Below are positions 6,946 to 7,023 of a stretch of DNA of 7,023 nucleotides, in pieces. Positions within the stretch are counted from its first letter, which is position 1. Each line of letters begins with the position of its first letter. The position numbers were made by a program, and so were the translations under genes. The DNA is from Chloroflexota bacterium (GTDB lineage: Bacteria; Chloroflexota; Anaerolineae; Anaerolineales; UBA11858). The stretch lies in contig DAOUWT010000133.1 of assembly GCA_030666985.1 (NCBI GenBank), forward strand, positions 1 to 7,023, read 5' to 3'. Under the pieces are notes generated by a model. It saw only the letters and a program-made list of their open reading frames with translations, was not told the origin of the DNA and ran no database searches.

Positions 6946-7023
6946 GACCTATAGGCATGAACGTCAATCACACATGCAGCCAGGCCCCCAACCTTTTCCG
7001 GACCGAAACCATATGGTGGCTGC
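6942..7023 (+). CDS. Possible start of an unrecognised gene (3' partial)
   Basis: An ATG at 6942 overlaps the cas5e stop codon (ATGA), and a second in-frame ATG lies at 6957. The frame stays open to the window end. The first residues from 6957 are MNVNHTCSQAPNLF, which I do not recognise; they do not resemble the usual Cas6e opening (MYLS/MYFS type) or Cas1. GGAAG at 6927-6931 is 10 nt before the first ATG but is buried in the palindrome stem. Another plus frame and one minus frame are also open here, so coding is not demonstrated. Confidence 0.2.
   Translation, partial: MRPIGMNVNHTCSQAPNLFRTETIWWL

Overview
The window is most of a Type I-E CRISPR-Cas effector operon. All recognisable genes lie on the + strand in the order cas3, cas8e (cse1/casA), cse2 (cas11/casB), cas7e (casC), cas5e (casD). 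No CRISPR array, cas1, cas2 or recognisable cas6e lies inside the window. The host cannot be named from this sequence alone. Most genes have moderate to high GC (about 55-65% in lines I counted) with strong AAGGAG- or GGAGG-type ribosome binding sites. The protein style, including a cysteine-rich Cas8e, would suit an environmental bacterium such as a member of Chloroflexota, but that is a weak guess.

Layout: the first ~195 nt encode the C-terminal end of a WYL-family protein. They run into cas3 (to 2901) in the same frame with no stop, so the gene reads as a WYL-Cas3 fusion whose N-terminus is cut by the window edge. cas8e (2914-4491) follows with the cas3 stop codon touching its ribosome binding site. 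Most of cas8e is clearly AT-richer than its neighbours. cse2 (4504-4974) follows closely. An 84-nt gap holding a long perfect hairpin then precedes cas7e (5059-6171), and cas5e (6190-6945) comes 18 nt later. The last codons of cas5e lie in a second palindrome that looks like a terminator or a small palindromic repeat. The final 78 nt hold only an open frame I do not recognise, where cas6e would normally begin.

How the genes work together: Cas8e, Cse2, Cas7e and Cas5e are subunits of the crRNA-guided Cascade complex (Cas6e, the crRNA nuclease, is the missing one). Cas8e reads the PAM and recruits Cas3. Cas7e forms the backbone along the crRNA, Cas5e caps the 5' handle, and Cse2 forms the belly that stabilises the R-loop. 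Cas3 is the HD nuclease-helicase that degrades the target DNA; its HD residues and helicase motifs are all present, so the system looks intact as far as it is visible. The most unusual points are the WYL-Cas3 fusion, the two hairpins, the composition shift in cas8e and the apparent absence of cas6e directly after cas5e.
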